Assembly (NCBI GenBank): GCA_010015655.1
Contig: ML976663.1
Span: 947,359-1,011,358 of the forward strand
Direction: 5' to 3'
From: Bimuria novae-zelandiae CBS 107.79
Taxonomy: Eukaryota > Ascomycota > Dothideomycetes > Pleosporales > Didymosphaeriaceae
DNA length: 64,000 nt
A program made the position numbers and the translations under genes. Each line of letters starts with the position of its first letter. Within the stretch, counting starts at the first letter, position 1. This document shows positions 25,547 to 37,692 of this stretch, piece after piece. The notes beneath the pieces were generated by a model. It was not told the origin of the DNA and did not search any database. It saw only the letters and a program-made list of their open reading frames with translations.

Positions 25547-28500
25547 TTAAATTTAATTACTTCTACCCGTCACGGAACGAGTAGATTTTAAATATAATTA
25601 TAAACTAGAGCTACAGTGTAGTATATAAAGTTAAAAAACTTATATTAATAAATATTATAAAGGTAATGCCTAGACCTATAAGGAGATAAAACCCTCTTTA
25701 GTAAGTAATTAAAAAAAGGTTTTAATAGATATTTAACGCTAGCAAGACTATCTTTACTAAATAAAGAAGTTATAAAAATAAGAATAAGACTTTTTACTAA
25801 AAGTCTACGTTTTAGCGCGAACGATTATACGAAGCGAGCTATTAGCTTATAAAAAAGTAATAATTAAAAAAAATTAAAAAGATAGCCTCCCTATTTATAA
25901 CTAAACTCTAGGTATTAGGAGTTAATAAGAATAAAATATAGTAATTCCTAAGTAAGGTTATAGCACTTATTAACCTCTAGAACATTCTTTAAACTTTACT
26001 ATAAGAAGTAAGAGGACTAACTAAAGAACTAATAAGAAAGCGCTAAAAACCCCTAATAATATAATAATACTCTTAAGAAATAGGAGGTACGAATTAGTTA
26101 TTAAAAGTAAACTAATAGATAGAGTTACTAAATAGATTAATAGTAGAGCTTATCGTAAACTAAGAAAGAAGTCGCTGTTCTAAGATCTCTAATTTAGCCT
26201 ATTTTAATAGTAAATAATATGATTACTACTACTTTAAAATAGTAATATAATATAAGCTTCTAGAGGATAGGGACTACCTAATAAATATACCTAAATATAT
26301 TATTAGTTTATTAATAAGATATATAGCAATAATAGGAATCCCGTACTTAGACTACTATCTAGAATGCACTAAAGCTAACCTTTAGAAGTTATTAGACTGT
26401 AACTTTTATAACTACCTAGCGAAAGAAATCGCCGGAACTACTTACTTATAATATAATAAGGGAACTGGAAGCTTCGTGACTTTAACTTTAACTTTAATAA
26501 CTACGCTATAGAAGCTAAGGAATATAGTTAGAAATAATAAAAAAAACTTATACTTTTAAAACCTTTATAATAATTTACGGGACTAAATAGTTATAGTAGA
26601 TATAAATAATAATTAGGACCTATAAGGGGTTTAAAAGAGAGCCAATAAGGTAAAAGAAAACTTTTTTTAATATAAATTATAATTACTAAAGTTTTCTACT
26701 AAGAGCAGGACGCTAGACAAGATAAATTAAAAATCTACCTAAATTAACTTTAGAAAGATATTTAGCTAATAAAGCCAAGATAGAAGACACTAAGTAATAA
26801 ATAAAGCTATAGGACACAGGTCTAGTAATACCTAAAAATAAGCTACGTAGGTATCGCGCGAGGTAATAGAAATCTGTAAAAAGAACAGTTCTTATTTTTA
26901 TTATAGAGATACAGGACACCGCGTAGAGTAGTGTACACTTTTACCTATAATAAAGCTAGTATAAGTTTTCGCCGCTACACTTACTACTAAAGGATTTTTT
27001 TAATAAAAGATTTAATATAGCTTTTATTAATTTAGAAAACTAGATCCTCCTAGCAATAGGCGTCGCTAAAAGGTAAAAGTAATAGAAAGGCAAAAGACAG
27101 ATTTTAATAACTTTTAAAAGCTATAGCTAGACTTAATATTAATAATAGTATACTTGCTTATTATTAACATTATGTTTATATTGACAATAATGAATTCGGG
27201 TTATTTAACCTTTAAATTTATATTAAAAAAACTTATAATAAAAGCCTACCTATAGTGCAAGAACCTACCCTATCTACGAAAAGTTATTAGTATTAGAGGC
27301 ATGTAACTCTTTATACGTAAAATAGTTTAATTAAAAGTAAATATTAATAGCTATATAAACCTAATATAATTATACGTTTTACCTAATAACGGGTCGCACA
27401 ATCTAATTCTTAGCCTAACCTAAATAAAAACGAATAGGGTTAAACTAGCCCTAATAAAGAAATTAATTTAGATTAGAAGTTTAGACACCCGCATCTATAA
27501 CTAAAAAAGTAAAAAACTATTAATAAAGCCCTAAGAAGTATTAGCTATAGCCTTTATAACCCTAAATTAGCATAATTAACGTCTTAAAAATAGGGCTAAG
27601 GTGTTTTCCGTGTTAATAAAAAATATATAAAAGGCGTTAACCTATAAGCTAAAGGTAAACCTATAGGAGTTACTACCTAAAGCTTTTAGGGAATTATAGT
27701 GTATCTTTTATAGGGAATAAGCTAACAAGCTCCCCTTGTACTATAGACCTAAAGTAGATCTTTTTATCCCTCTTATGAAAAAAGATAATAAGACCTTAAA
27801 GATTCCCTATAGCCCTCTATTTAATATATCTTATAAAGAGTTGCTTGTCCTTTAAAAAAGGTTTAATAAGTACCCAAAGGCTTTATTTAGCTTAGTAAGT
27901 CTAGCGCCGATACTTTAGTATTATTTACTAAGAAACTTAGGGAAAGACTATACTTTTACGTTAATTATTAAGCCTTAAACGCTATCTTAAAAAAAGACTA
28001 GTACCTTTTATTATTAATTAGCAAGACCTTTTAGCTCCTCGCGAAGGCTAAATAGTTTAATAAACTTAACGTAATTTAAGCCTTTTATAGGCTTTAAATA
28101 GCGAAAGGCGAGGAATAAAAGATATTATTTAAAACTTAATTTAGTCTTTATAAGTAGCTAATAATTCTTTTTAGCCTAGCTAACGCGCTAAGTACGTTTT
28201 AGCAGTATATTAACAAAGCGCTAAGGGAGCACCTTAATAACTATTACTTAATATATATAGATAACGTTTTTATTTTCTCTAGTGGTAGCTAAAAAGACCA
28301 TAAAAAGAAATTACGTACTATAATTTAGAAGTTAAGGGCTACAAAACTATATTTAGATATTAAAAAATTTAAGTTTTATATTAAAAAGACTAAGTACATT
28401 AAATTTATTATAGAAGTTAATAGGGGCGTAAGCATAGATCTAGATAAAATCTAAGTAATTTAAAAATAAAAGCTACTAACTTTAGTAAAGGAAGTTTAGA

Positions 28501-28618
28501 GCTTTATAGGCTTTATAAACCTTTATTAAAGATTTATATAAGACTTCTCTAGCATAGTAAGCCTCCTTATAAAGCTTACTAGTAAAGGAGCAGAATTTGT
28601 CTAAAGATAAAAGTAATA

Positions 28619-30590
28619 ACGTACTCCACAAGCGAGTGGCCGGAAATGCCAAGACCCCATTAAATCTACACTCTACACAATAGTACAGAACGCGAATAAA
28701 TAGGTATAAGAAATTATAGTAGGCTAATTTACTTCGAATCTACTTTTTCTTTATTTTTATACGCGCGCAAATTATGCCTAGCCTTACTATAGCGTCTATA
28801 GCGCTATTAAGTTAATTTGCCTTTATTAGTATGTATTGTCACGAGTCGTAGGTCGAGGGCCCTCGACGGCCCTAGTCCGCTCTAGACCGGCGCTATCCGG
28901 GCCTTCCGCCTATCTACTTCCCTCGCCGCAGCCCTTCTCTTCCCTCTCTAAGGGATCGCCTTAGTACTGTGGATAGACTGAGTCGCCCGTAGTCAGGGCG
29001 CTTTTTACATGTATACTCTTCTTTACTTTTTTTTATTACTACGCGCTGTAAAGTCCTTTCGGGTAGCTAGTTACTAGCTATTAGTAACTATAAGGACCCC
29101 TTCTTGCTATAATCGCTTTCTTTTATACAATTTCTATTATATAGCGGCCTTACTAGTAGCTTAAAGCTTAGCAATTTGCTTTTACGCTAATACCACCTTA
29201 TACGCTACTATTATTACGCCTTTTATTATTTTTTTAAAGGCCTTAACTAGGCTTATTAAGGAACTATCTAGGTGCCTTTAAATCCTCTCTTTTACTAGCG
29301 TTAATTATAACCTAAATTCTAAGGTATTACTAGGTGTTTGCGACTGCTATAGGCTACTATTAGCTACTAGTAGTAATAGTATACGTAGGCAGACGTTAAG
29401 CTTTAATATTACTACTTTTAGGTTAAAAGAATAAGGCTACTGCCTTAAAAGTAGTAATAAAGTAAGGTAGGACCTTAATTTTAGTAATATATATAATATA
29501 GTTACGTATTAGATCCTCGGCTTAGCGTCTATACGCCTTCTTTAACGGCGAGAAACACCTTATATCTAGTAGCTATAAGAGGTACGACAAATATAGAGGT
29601 ATATAAAAAGTAATAATCTTATTATCCTTATAGTATTTTTAGAATTTAAGCAAGTTATGGCTCTTATAGCTATTAATAATAAGTATTTAATAGCTATTAA
29701 TAGTATACATTTTAATATACGCGTTAAAGTGCTTTAGCTACTATAGACTAAGCCTATTTATTATCCAGCTATTTTTAGAGACTATAATAACTTAATTATA
29801 AGGTAGATTGTTCTTTTTATACTAGATAGAGAGGTAGTGCTTACCTTAGAAGATAAGGAAGGGTAGAATTACCTAGCCTATTATATTAATGCCTTAGATA
29901 GCTATAGTCTACTTTTAATTACTTTGCTACACGCTCTTTAGCCTATCTTAATATTTAAAGCCTATAATAACTGCTCTTATTAATATTATACCTATTATAA
30001 AGCTAGTCTTATCGAAGTTGTAGGTATCTTTATCTAGGATACTATACTTAGCTTTAGTATTCTCTATAAGCTAGAACTAGCCCTGTATAACCTTAGGATC
30101 TTTATAGAGGGCTCTCTTATAGTTATACTTTTAATTAAACTTAACTTAGAGCTCTAGCTAGCGCTTTATAAAGTTTATAGCCTAGTTCTAGCTAATAGGC
30201 TTATAATATTACTTAGCTAATAAAAAATTAGCTATATCTTTAATAGTAATAAGCTAGGGCGGAAATCCTTACGCGTTTAAGTTAAGTATATACTAAATAA
30301 TTACCTGATCCTTTATTAGAAAGATATTTATAAAGTTAGATATATAGTTAGGTTAAAAAGTTACTCTAGCTTGTCTTTATCTTAGTATTCTTTTAATAAC
30401 GTTATAGACTACTATAGTGCGTAGAATTAAGAGTAGCGCGTCTCCTTTAATAGCTTAAAACATAAGTTGTAATTAGACTTCTTTTAATTATAGTAGCTAG
30501 TTAGGTAGTTAAGACATCACGTTATACTACAAGTGATAGAATGTTTTAATAGGACCTTGGCATTTTCGGCCACTCGCTTGTAGAGTACGT
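28619..30590 (-). mobile_element. Fot1-C: Fot1/pogo transposon inside Gypsy-2
   Basis: 1972 bp with TA duplications at 28617-28618 and 30591-30592. The ends read ACGTACTCCACAAGCGAG and, on the complement, ACGTACTCTACAAGCGAG. The coding strand is minus: around 29.7-29.5 kb one can read NSYKSHNLLKFQ, YYKDNKIIT and RCFSPLKKAY, the third part of a DDE domain. A 173-bp solo LTR plus duplication accounts for the extra length; without it the element is about 1.79 kb. It lies just after the reverse transcriptase of Gypsy-2, within 3 bp of the homologous site used by Fot1-B in Gypsy-1. Confidence 0.87.
28837..29009. mobile_element. Solo LTR inside Fot1-C
   Basis: 173 bp, starts TGTCACGAGTCG, ends CTTTTTACA, flanked by a perfect 5-bp duplication TGTAT (28832-28836 and 29010-29014). 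It is a GC-rich island in AT-rich surroundings and keeps many C and G bases, so it arrived late or was too short for RIP. It is unlike the LTRs of Gypsy-1, Gypsy-2 and the other solo LTR. Confidence 0.8.
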
Positions 30591-32277
30591 TAGTATGTAT
30601 TTAACTTTTTAAAAATAGTATTTTATACGGATCCCACGATAGCCTACTTTATTCCTAAATAAAAATTAGTACTAAAAGTAAATACCTTTAGCTAGTTAAG
30701 TAAAGGATACTTCTCTTAGTATAATAATAATAGGATTCTACGTCTAGTAACTTACTTCTTAGTAAAAAATAGCCTAGTAGAATATAACTACGCTATTCAC
30801 GATAAAGAGATACTTGTAGTTATTAAATATATAAATGAATAAGACTATATATATTAAGCGGTAAAGTACCTTACGGTCTACACTAATTATAAAAACTTAC
30901 GTATTTTGCTACTAAATAAAGGTTAGACGAACGACACGTTTAGTAGGCAGATACACTTAGCTATATTAATATAATATTTATATATAGACTAGAGTTAGTA
31001 AACTCTAGGGCAAACGCCCTCTCCTAAATAAACTAAAACCTACTAAAAAATAATAAAAATAATAAATTAAAATTAAGGCACTCTATACTTTTTAAAAAAA
31101 CTACTAAAAAAATAGCTTAAAGTCTTTTATCCCCTAAATACCTACTACTATAAAGGAACTTAATTATATTAAAATAAATAAAGACCTAGTGCTTGCTTAT
31201 CTAATACGTCTTAAACTACCTATATTAACCCTCTAAGGAGGCGATAACCCTGCTAAGCGACGCGAACTAGACTTTAATACTATATAGTAAAAGGTAAAAC
31301 ACGATAAAGATAGCTCGTATTGTAAAATAAAGGCCTATATTAAGAATAGGCTTAGGAAGTTTAAACCTAAGTAAAAGTTATTTATTAGTATCTTAGAATA
31401 TAGTATAGATAACTAAGGGTACCTATGCTACATGTTAAAATAATAGGTATAAAATTAAAACTTTTATAAATAAAGCTAAGAGTAGTTGCGTATAGTTTCC
31501 TAGCTTTAAGATACTTAAAATAAAAAAATACTTATAAAGTATTTAATTAAGACTACTTCCTCCTAGGGATATCTAACTAAGTAAGGTAGTATATTAAGAA
31601 TTATAATATTTATAAAAGAACTAAACTATAAAGAGAAGTAAAATAGGGCCTGCTAAAGCTTTTACTACTACCTAAATAAGGATAGAAGAATATTGTAATA
31701 AATTTTATAATTATCTTACCTACAAGCGATGGCTACACGAATATTATAATAATTATAGATAGACTTAGTAAGAATCCTAAGTTTATTAGTCTCTAAAATC
31801 TTAATATACCTATAGTTATAATAGCGTTTTTTAATACTAAATAGTAGACTACTCCTTTTCCTCTTCTATTATATTAGACCGCGGGGGACAGTTTGTGAGC
31901 GAACTTTAGACTATACTCTATAAATGAGTAGGTATTAACTAAAGACTATCTATAGTAAAGCACCTAGAGATAAATAAGTAAATAGAATAAATAAACTCTA
32001 TCCTTAAAGCCTAACTTTAGGTATATTATAATTAGTAATAAAATAATTAGATAAAGTAGCTTCCTATAGCTTAAATAGCTATTAAAAAGTAAAAAGTTAT
32101 ATTAATAAGAGTTACCCTATTTTTCTTATCCTACGGCTAGAATATTAAACTAGTTAGGAACTTCGGGGTACGGAGATTAGCCTTAGAGCTTAGAACTAAT
32201 ATAAAAAAGGCTATAAAAGTAATAGTAAAGAAGTTTAAAAAAACGTTTTAACTTTGCCTAAGTAAAAATAGTAATAC

Positions 32278-32538
32278 TGTCGGATTAACAATCTCAAAGG
32301 CCTCAGGCGTGTCACAAGGAATGCGTGTGTGGAGGAGCGAGCATCGCGTCAATGGTCGTCGAGACCTCTGTCGTGTTGCGAAACACTACATGTGTGGAGC
32401 GAGCCCCATATGGGACTAGCTTCCATACCCCGCGATGTACTTCGCTCCTCAGTAGATCGAACGAACAATCAATAATCAATCTTCGAATGTAATCCGTTTT
32501 CAGTTCCTTTCCTTTCACTAGTGAGAGCCTATCCAACA
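32278..32538. mobile_element. Solo LTR without RIP inside Gypsy-2
   Basis: 261 bp, begins TGTCGGATTAAC and ends CTATCCAACA, with a perfect 5-bp duplication AATAC (32273-32277 and 32539-32543). CpA and TpG are abundant, in contrast to the DNA on both sides. TGTYGGAT..ATCCAACA ends suggest a Copia-type LTR. The open frame at 32312-32539 on the minus strand is accidental. It interrupts the region between integrase and chromodomain of Gypsy-2. Confidence 0.88.
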
Positions 32539-32870
32539 AATACCCTAATAAGAATAAGAGCGCCTAGCAAACTATTAATATAAAAATACTTTAATCTTAA
32601 AGGAAGGAAATAAGGAGTAGCTAAAGTATAAAAACTACTTCTAAAACTAATATTTAAGTAAGAAGCTTAACTAGGAGTAAGGAAAGTTTACTATAAAAAA
32701 ATAATAAACTCTTACGTAATAAAACTAGATATCTTACTAAACATGCACTTAAGATTCCACGTAAATAGGCTAAAGTTAGCCTTGTTAAACCCTTTCCCTG
32801 GCTAAATTACTAATAACGCTTAGCCCGAAGTAATTATAACAAAAGAGGGAGAAGAGAAGTATAGTATAGT

Positions 32871-33042
32871 TGTGGCGCACAGTCACAACGATCAGGGAGC
32901 TCGAAAACAAAGTCTATTAAGGAGAGGAAGCTCTACGATGACTAGCTATTTATAGGTTTAAGGGATCGCGTACTTAGCTACTTAGCTACTTAGCTTAACT
33001 CTAACTAGCGCAGAAAGCTTTAATAAGGTACCTTTTATAATA
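32871..33042. repeat. Left LTR of the small LTR element
   Basis: 172 bp. Compared with the right copy, the first 70 bp keep C and G bases that are T and A there (GCGCACAGTCAC against GCGCATAGTTAC). The second half is the mutated copy (TACTTAGCTACTTAG against TGCTTGGCTGCTTGG). Only transitions are seen. Confidence 0.88.
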
Positions 33043-33197
33043 CACCTCCTAGCTTATAGAGCGTAGCATAATAAGCTAAATAGTATCTTAAAGTATAAAA
33101 GGTGGCAAACTTACGCGTAGAGCTTAAAAAGCGTCTAGCTTAGATCCCTAGCTCGCTAGGTAATTAGTCTAAGTAGCTAGTTTATATATAGTTCTAG

Positions 33198-33409
33198 TAG
33201 AAAGGTAAAGAAGAAAAGGGAGCAGCGTACTTTTACTATAGAGCTTTAATAAACGTTTAAGGGTAGCTATCTACTTATAACGTGACCCGTGCGAGTACCT
33301 GCGTAGAAAGGTAAAGAAATAAAAGGAGTAGCGTACTTTTACTATAGAGCTTTAATAAATATTTAAGGGTAACTATTTACTTGCAACATAACCCGTGCGA
33401 GTACCTACG
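33198..33409. repeat. 106-bp direct tandem duplication
   Basis: Copies at 33198-33303 and 33304-33409, each starting TAGAAAGGTAAAGAA and ending near CCCGTGCGAGTACCT. They differ mostly by C/T and G/A changes, so the duplication predates RIP. It lies in the internal part of the small LTR element. Confidence 0.85.
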
Positions 33410-34624
33410 TATATAAATATAAAAAATAGGTAGTCATAAAATTATAGCGCCTAGCTAGTAAAGGCTTACTTGCCTATAGGCTTACTATAATCTATGCTTT
33501 AATGTTCCTTAGAAAGACTAGAGGAGGGTCTACTATCTACTTTTTATACTTAAGCTTAGTTAATAATACCTTCTACTAATCCTTTTAAATCTAGCTTTTA
33601 ATTTTACTAATCTCCTTACTTATAGGCTTATTATAGAGCTTATAAGGAGCTTCTCCCTAGAGCGCGTACTAAAGGCGGTTACACTCTATAGGCTTTTATT
33701 AATGCTAGCTATTTACTTTATATAGGTACTTATAGCTTATATTAGAAGTGCGCCTTTTAAGCGTAGCGTACATGCCTACGTGCTTAGTTATTTAGTTAAG
33801 CTATGCGAGCTAGCGAGCTTATCCTTCTAAAGATAGAGTTGCTATTACGCCTAATTATAATAAGTTATTAAGCTCTCTTTAAGCCTACTTATAGTTATAT
33901 TGTAGTGCTAAGCGTAGGAAATCCTTTACTAGTAGCGTACCCTTTATCTTTAGGAGATTTAAGAGTATAGCGTTGGCGTGTGCGTAGTTCTATTTAGATA
34001 GCTATTTAGTTATGTCTGTTGTTCTGCTGCTCTGTGGGCGTAGGGTAACCTCTCTATATGTATGTTGTACCTGCTCCTTCTAATTATTATCGCTTAGATA
34101 AAGATTATTCTTAAGTTCTTTAATTCGCGCCTGCAGCGTCTACTACTTACTTAACTATAGTATTATAAGCTTTAGCCTCTATAAATTAACTATAGCGTAG
34201 TCCTAGTTCTAGAGTGCCTAAAGCTTTATTATAAGCTAACTATAAATAGCAGACTCTAGCTTATAGCGCTTAAGCTATTATACACGGGACTTACCCCTAG
34301 TATTTATATCTAGTAGCTCTAGAGCCTGGTCGTGTATGTTTATCTACTTAAGAGCCTTAGGATTAATATAACTTTATATTCCTTAAGCCTTTACGTGGTA
34401 CTTAAGCTACGCGTACTAAGGTAGGAATAAGTTATAATTTATAAGTTAGTTACTTATTAGGAGCTTCGTAGCAGTTATTATATAGTCTAGCTTTATTATA
34501 GGTTGTGAGCGTTAAGACGTGAGCGTAAGGATAATAAGGAGTAGGGAATAGTTTACTACTATAATTATTAGCTAGTATAAAGCAAGTATATTATAAAGCG
34601 TTATAAAAGTACTAGGCTTATAAC

Positions 34625-34796
34625 TGTAGCGCATAGTTACAACGATTAGGGAGCTTAAAAATAAAGTCTATTAAGGAGAGGAAGCTCTACGATAACTAGC
34701 TATTTATAGGTTTAGGGGATCGCGTGCTTGGCTGCTTGGCTGCTTGGCTCAACCCTAGCTAGCGTAGAAAGCTCTAGTAAGGTGCCTTTTGCAACA
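34625..34796. repeat. Right LTR of the small LTR element
   Basis: 172-bp partner of 32871-33042, ending GCAACA next to the ATAGT duplication. Its central and last parts are nearly free of RIP (three tandem GGCTGCTT-type words). Confidence 0.88.
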
Positions 34797-34999
34797 ATAG
34801 TTAATATATATATAAAACGCTAGTTCTATAAAGGCAAGAGAGTAGAATACCTAGTATAATAATAAAACTACTCTTAGAGAACTTAGGAACCTCGTAAGAA
34901 CCTTAACTAAGTTACTACATTAAACTATTAAAAGAAGTTTACTAAGCTATATTAAAATTATAATAGGAAACTTTTAACAGAATTTTATCGCGATATCCC

Positions 35000-36870
35000 C
35001 TAAATTAGCTTTTATTAAGACTTAAAAGAGGCTCTATAATGTCTACTTTACTAAGTTAGGGAACCTAGCTAGATAAAGGTATTTAAAATAAAGGCAGAAA
35101 TAATATTATTAAAAGATAAAATTAAGTATTAAGAAAGAAAGTTAAGAAGAAATCTAAAAAAAAAGTAACTTTAAAAACCCTTAAAACTACTAAAGATGAT
35201 AAGGGAACTAAATAATTCTTATAATAATAAGAGATAACCCATATAAAAGAAAGAAGCCTTAAAAGTAAACTAAAGTAAAAAGGAAAAAGAAACTAGGTAA
35301 AAGGGGTATCTTTAATTACTAAAAAAATAATAAAACCTCTTTTAATAACGTCTAGGTCTTCTTCTCCACCCTTTAATATACTACTAGAATTAGGGAAGCT
35401 ATTATCCTTCTTACTTAGGCACTTTTTAATTATAATAGCCTAAAGCTACTAGCTTAAGCCCTAGTAGGCTTAAGTAGACATATTAGCTCCCGCAAGGATA
35501 TTATCTATTACCTAAAGACTATCTATTATGATACCCTTATCTACTACTACAAACTTGCTAGAGAGCTATATAATATTAGTCTTAAAAGATAGCTTTAGTA
35601 TCTAAAAGGAACTTATAAAAAAGTGTTTATACTTTTAATAAAATACTTTAAAGTTAGTAGTATAAACTTAAAAAAGATTAAAAATCTTTTTAACCGTAAT
35701 AGCAATACTCTCTAAGAGCTAAATAGCCTTAAAAAAGCAATAAGGCCTAAAGTAATAGTAGTTTTACTTTTAAAGGAGGTATAGTAATTAATAATAGTAA
35801 TCTTATAAGTAAAATAAAACGTGTTAAAGTTAATAAAAAAGACCTTTTACTCTTAGCTACTTTTTAAAACCATATTTATAAGGTAGCTTATACTAATAAT
35901 TATAATATTAGCGAACTCTTCTTGGCTAACTTTATTAAGGGTAGGCTAAATCTAGGTAGAAGAAGAAGTTAGTAAAGTATACCTTAAAGTTATTTAGAAT
36001 AATTTAGACTAAAGTATACTTATCTAGTATAGCTAGTAAGCTTATAAGTATAGTACTCCTTATAAGACACTGTCTTGCCTGCTAGCACCTACTAATAGAA
36101 GCCTCTATAAGTAATATAATTAATATACTAGCGCTTAACTATCGCGCGTAGCAAGAGTAGGCCTTAAAAGTTAAACTTATTAAGTTAGTAAGTGTGCATA
36201 CCTAGATTAATAAAGAACTAAGAAAAAAGTAAAAAGAGTAAAAAAGTAAGTTAAAAAGTAAGAAAAGAAAGAAAAAAGTATAAAAAAGAGTCTAAAACTT
36301 CGCGAGCTTTAAAAGGACTAAACTTTTTAATAAGCTAGCTAAGGAAAATTATGCTAGTATTAAAAATATTAGCTTTATTTTTAAAAACCTTAGTCTTCTT
36401 AAGTTAGTAGTTAAGTAACTATAATAGCGATAAGGCTTTCTTTATTTTATTATTAAAATTAATAGTACGCCTTTAATCCTTAAGAGTCCTTATCGCGTGG
36501 CTATTACGTAAAAGGCTAGCTATCTTATTAGAATAAAAAGAGGAATTAAATTATAAAGGTAGAGAAAACTAGGCTAAAAGTAAAACGTTATAGCGTATAA
36601 AATTAAGAAAAAAAGCATAAAAGAGTACGGTTTAAAAGCTAGGTAAGAAGCAATTTTATATATATAATAATAAGTAAACGTACTAGCGCGAATACACTAC
36701 TATAGTAACTACTTACGGCAAGTACATGAAATTAGACACGCGAGAATAGAACTAGTAAAAGGTTTATAATAGTAAGAGGATTATAAGTAGATAATAAAAT
36801 AATTATAAAACTATATAGTGAGATAAGACGCGGAGATTTTTCTTTAACCCTAATAAAAGAAAGGGAGATA
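35000..36870 (+). other. Extra RIP-degraded coding-like region downstream of the Gypsy-2 chromodomain
   Basis: After the chromodomain about 1.8 kb remain before the 3' LTR. Reading TAG as CAG, the plus strand shows long protein-like stretches, for example ISSRKDIIYYLKTIYYDTL, SLKKAIRPKVIVVLLLKEV and a lysine-rich segment near 36.23 kb. I do not recognise a domain. It could be an additional 3' open reading frame of this Gypsy family or a captured sequence. Gypsy-1 has no counterpart, which explains its 1.5 kb shorter length. Confidence 0.45.
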
Positions 36871-37031
36871 TATAATAGGCTGCGTTTAATTATTACTTAA
36901 GATCCTTAATCCTTAGTTACATAAACCCTAAATATATAAGTTTAATGCCTAAAGCTTAACTTTAAACTCTTTATTAAATTTATAAGTATTCTTCTAGCAC
37001 CTTTGGCTCCTTGAGCACTTAGTCCCTTACT
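36871..37031 (+). repeat. 3' LTR of Gypsy-2
   Basis: 161-bp partner of 25387-25546, directly after the polypurine tract and followed by the TATTT duplication at 37032-37036. Confidence 0.82.
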
Positions 37032-37692
37032 TATTTATAGTATAAAAATAAGGGCCTGCGATAGAGTCTAGTAACGTAAAAGAAATACTTAAAGTTAAAT
37101 AGGTCTTTACCTTTAAATTAGCCTAATAAATATTATCGTTTTCTAATTTTTCAATTACTTTATAGTATATAGTAAGCACGTGATTATTAATACTAAAAAA
37201 TATTAAAAAGTAGTAATTATAGCTTTAAAAAAGTAAGTAAAGGTCCGTTAGGATAGCTAGTAGCTTAAAATAAAATTACTTTAGGAGAGGCAGACTACTT
37301 AACTACGAAAAATACGCGCGTAAAGTAAAGGGCTAATAAGGCTATTAGGTAACGCCTTAATTAATAGGCTTATAATGTATAAAGATAACTTTAGAACTAT
37401 ATTAAATTATTTAAAAAGGGTAATAAAAAGGCCTTAAAGTCTCTTAGTAAATTTATTAAAAAAACAGCCTTAGAGTAAGGCTACAGATATTAATAAAGCC
37501 TTATTTATTATATCCGCCTTATAGTTGCGCAAAGGCTAAATTATTAAAGTAATAAGTAGACATTAATAATCTAAGTAGCTAGTAATTATCTACAGGCCTA
37601 GGAGACCTTAACTTTACAAAACCTAGTAATAATATTAATTGTGGGTGGCTTGGCAGTCTTATGTTGTTGGCTGATCGAGTTTGGGGTGTGCT

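Larger units (their letters stand above)
32871..34796. mobile_element. Small LTR element (about 1.9 kb) inside Gypsy-2
   Basis: Two LTRs of exactly 172 bp (32871-33042, 34625-34796), beginning TGTGGCGCACAG or TGTAGCGCATAG, with a perfect 5-bp duplication ATAGT (32866-32870, 34797-34801). The internal part is 1582 bp. I recognise no Gag or Pol in it, so it is probably non-autonomous (TRIM/LARD-like) or internally deleted. It contains a 106-bp tandem duplication. The Gypsy-2 frame, including the chromodomain, resumes right after 34801. Confidence 0.88.
25387..37031 (+). mobile_element. Gypsy-2: chromodomain Ty3/Gypsy retrotransposon with nested insertions
   Basis: LTRs of about 160 bp (25387-25546, 36871-37031) and a 5-bp duplication TATTT (25382-25386, 37032-37036). 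A polypurine tract GAAAGGGAGATA precedes the 3' LTR. Plus-strand order: Gag with a damaged CCHC knuckle (FYYRDTGHRVEQC, about 26890-26930), protease-like NNGSHNLIL near 27390, reverse transcriptase 27.75-28.6 kb (YINDVFIFSSG), RNase H 30.6-31.0 kb, integrase 31.4-32.3 kb, and a chromodomain at about 34830-34960 (KRVEYLV..TWEPRKNL after RIP correction). An extra open region follows up to the 3' LTR. Fot1-C, a solo LTR and a small LTR element interrupt it. Without them it is about 7.5 kb. Confidence 0.88.

Noticed and set aside
32312..32539. A 75-codon minus-strand gene in the AT-rich block.
   Set aside because: It coincides with the solo LTR 32278-32538, whose frame is open only because it escaped RIP.
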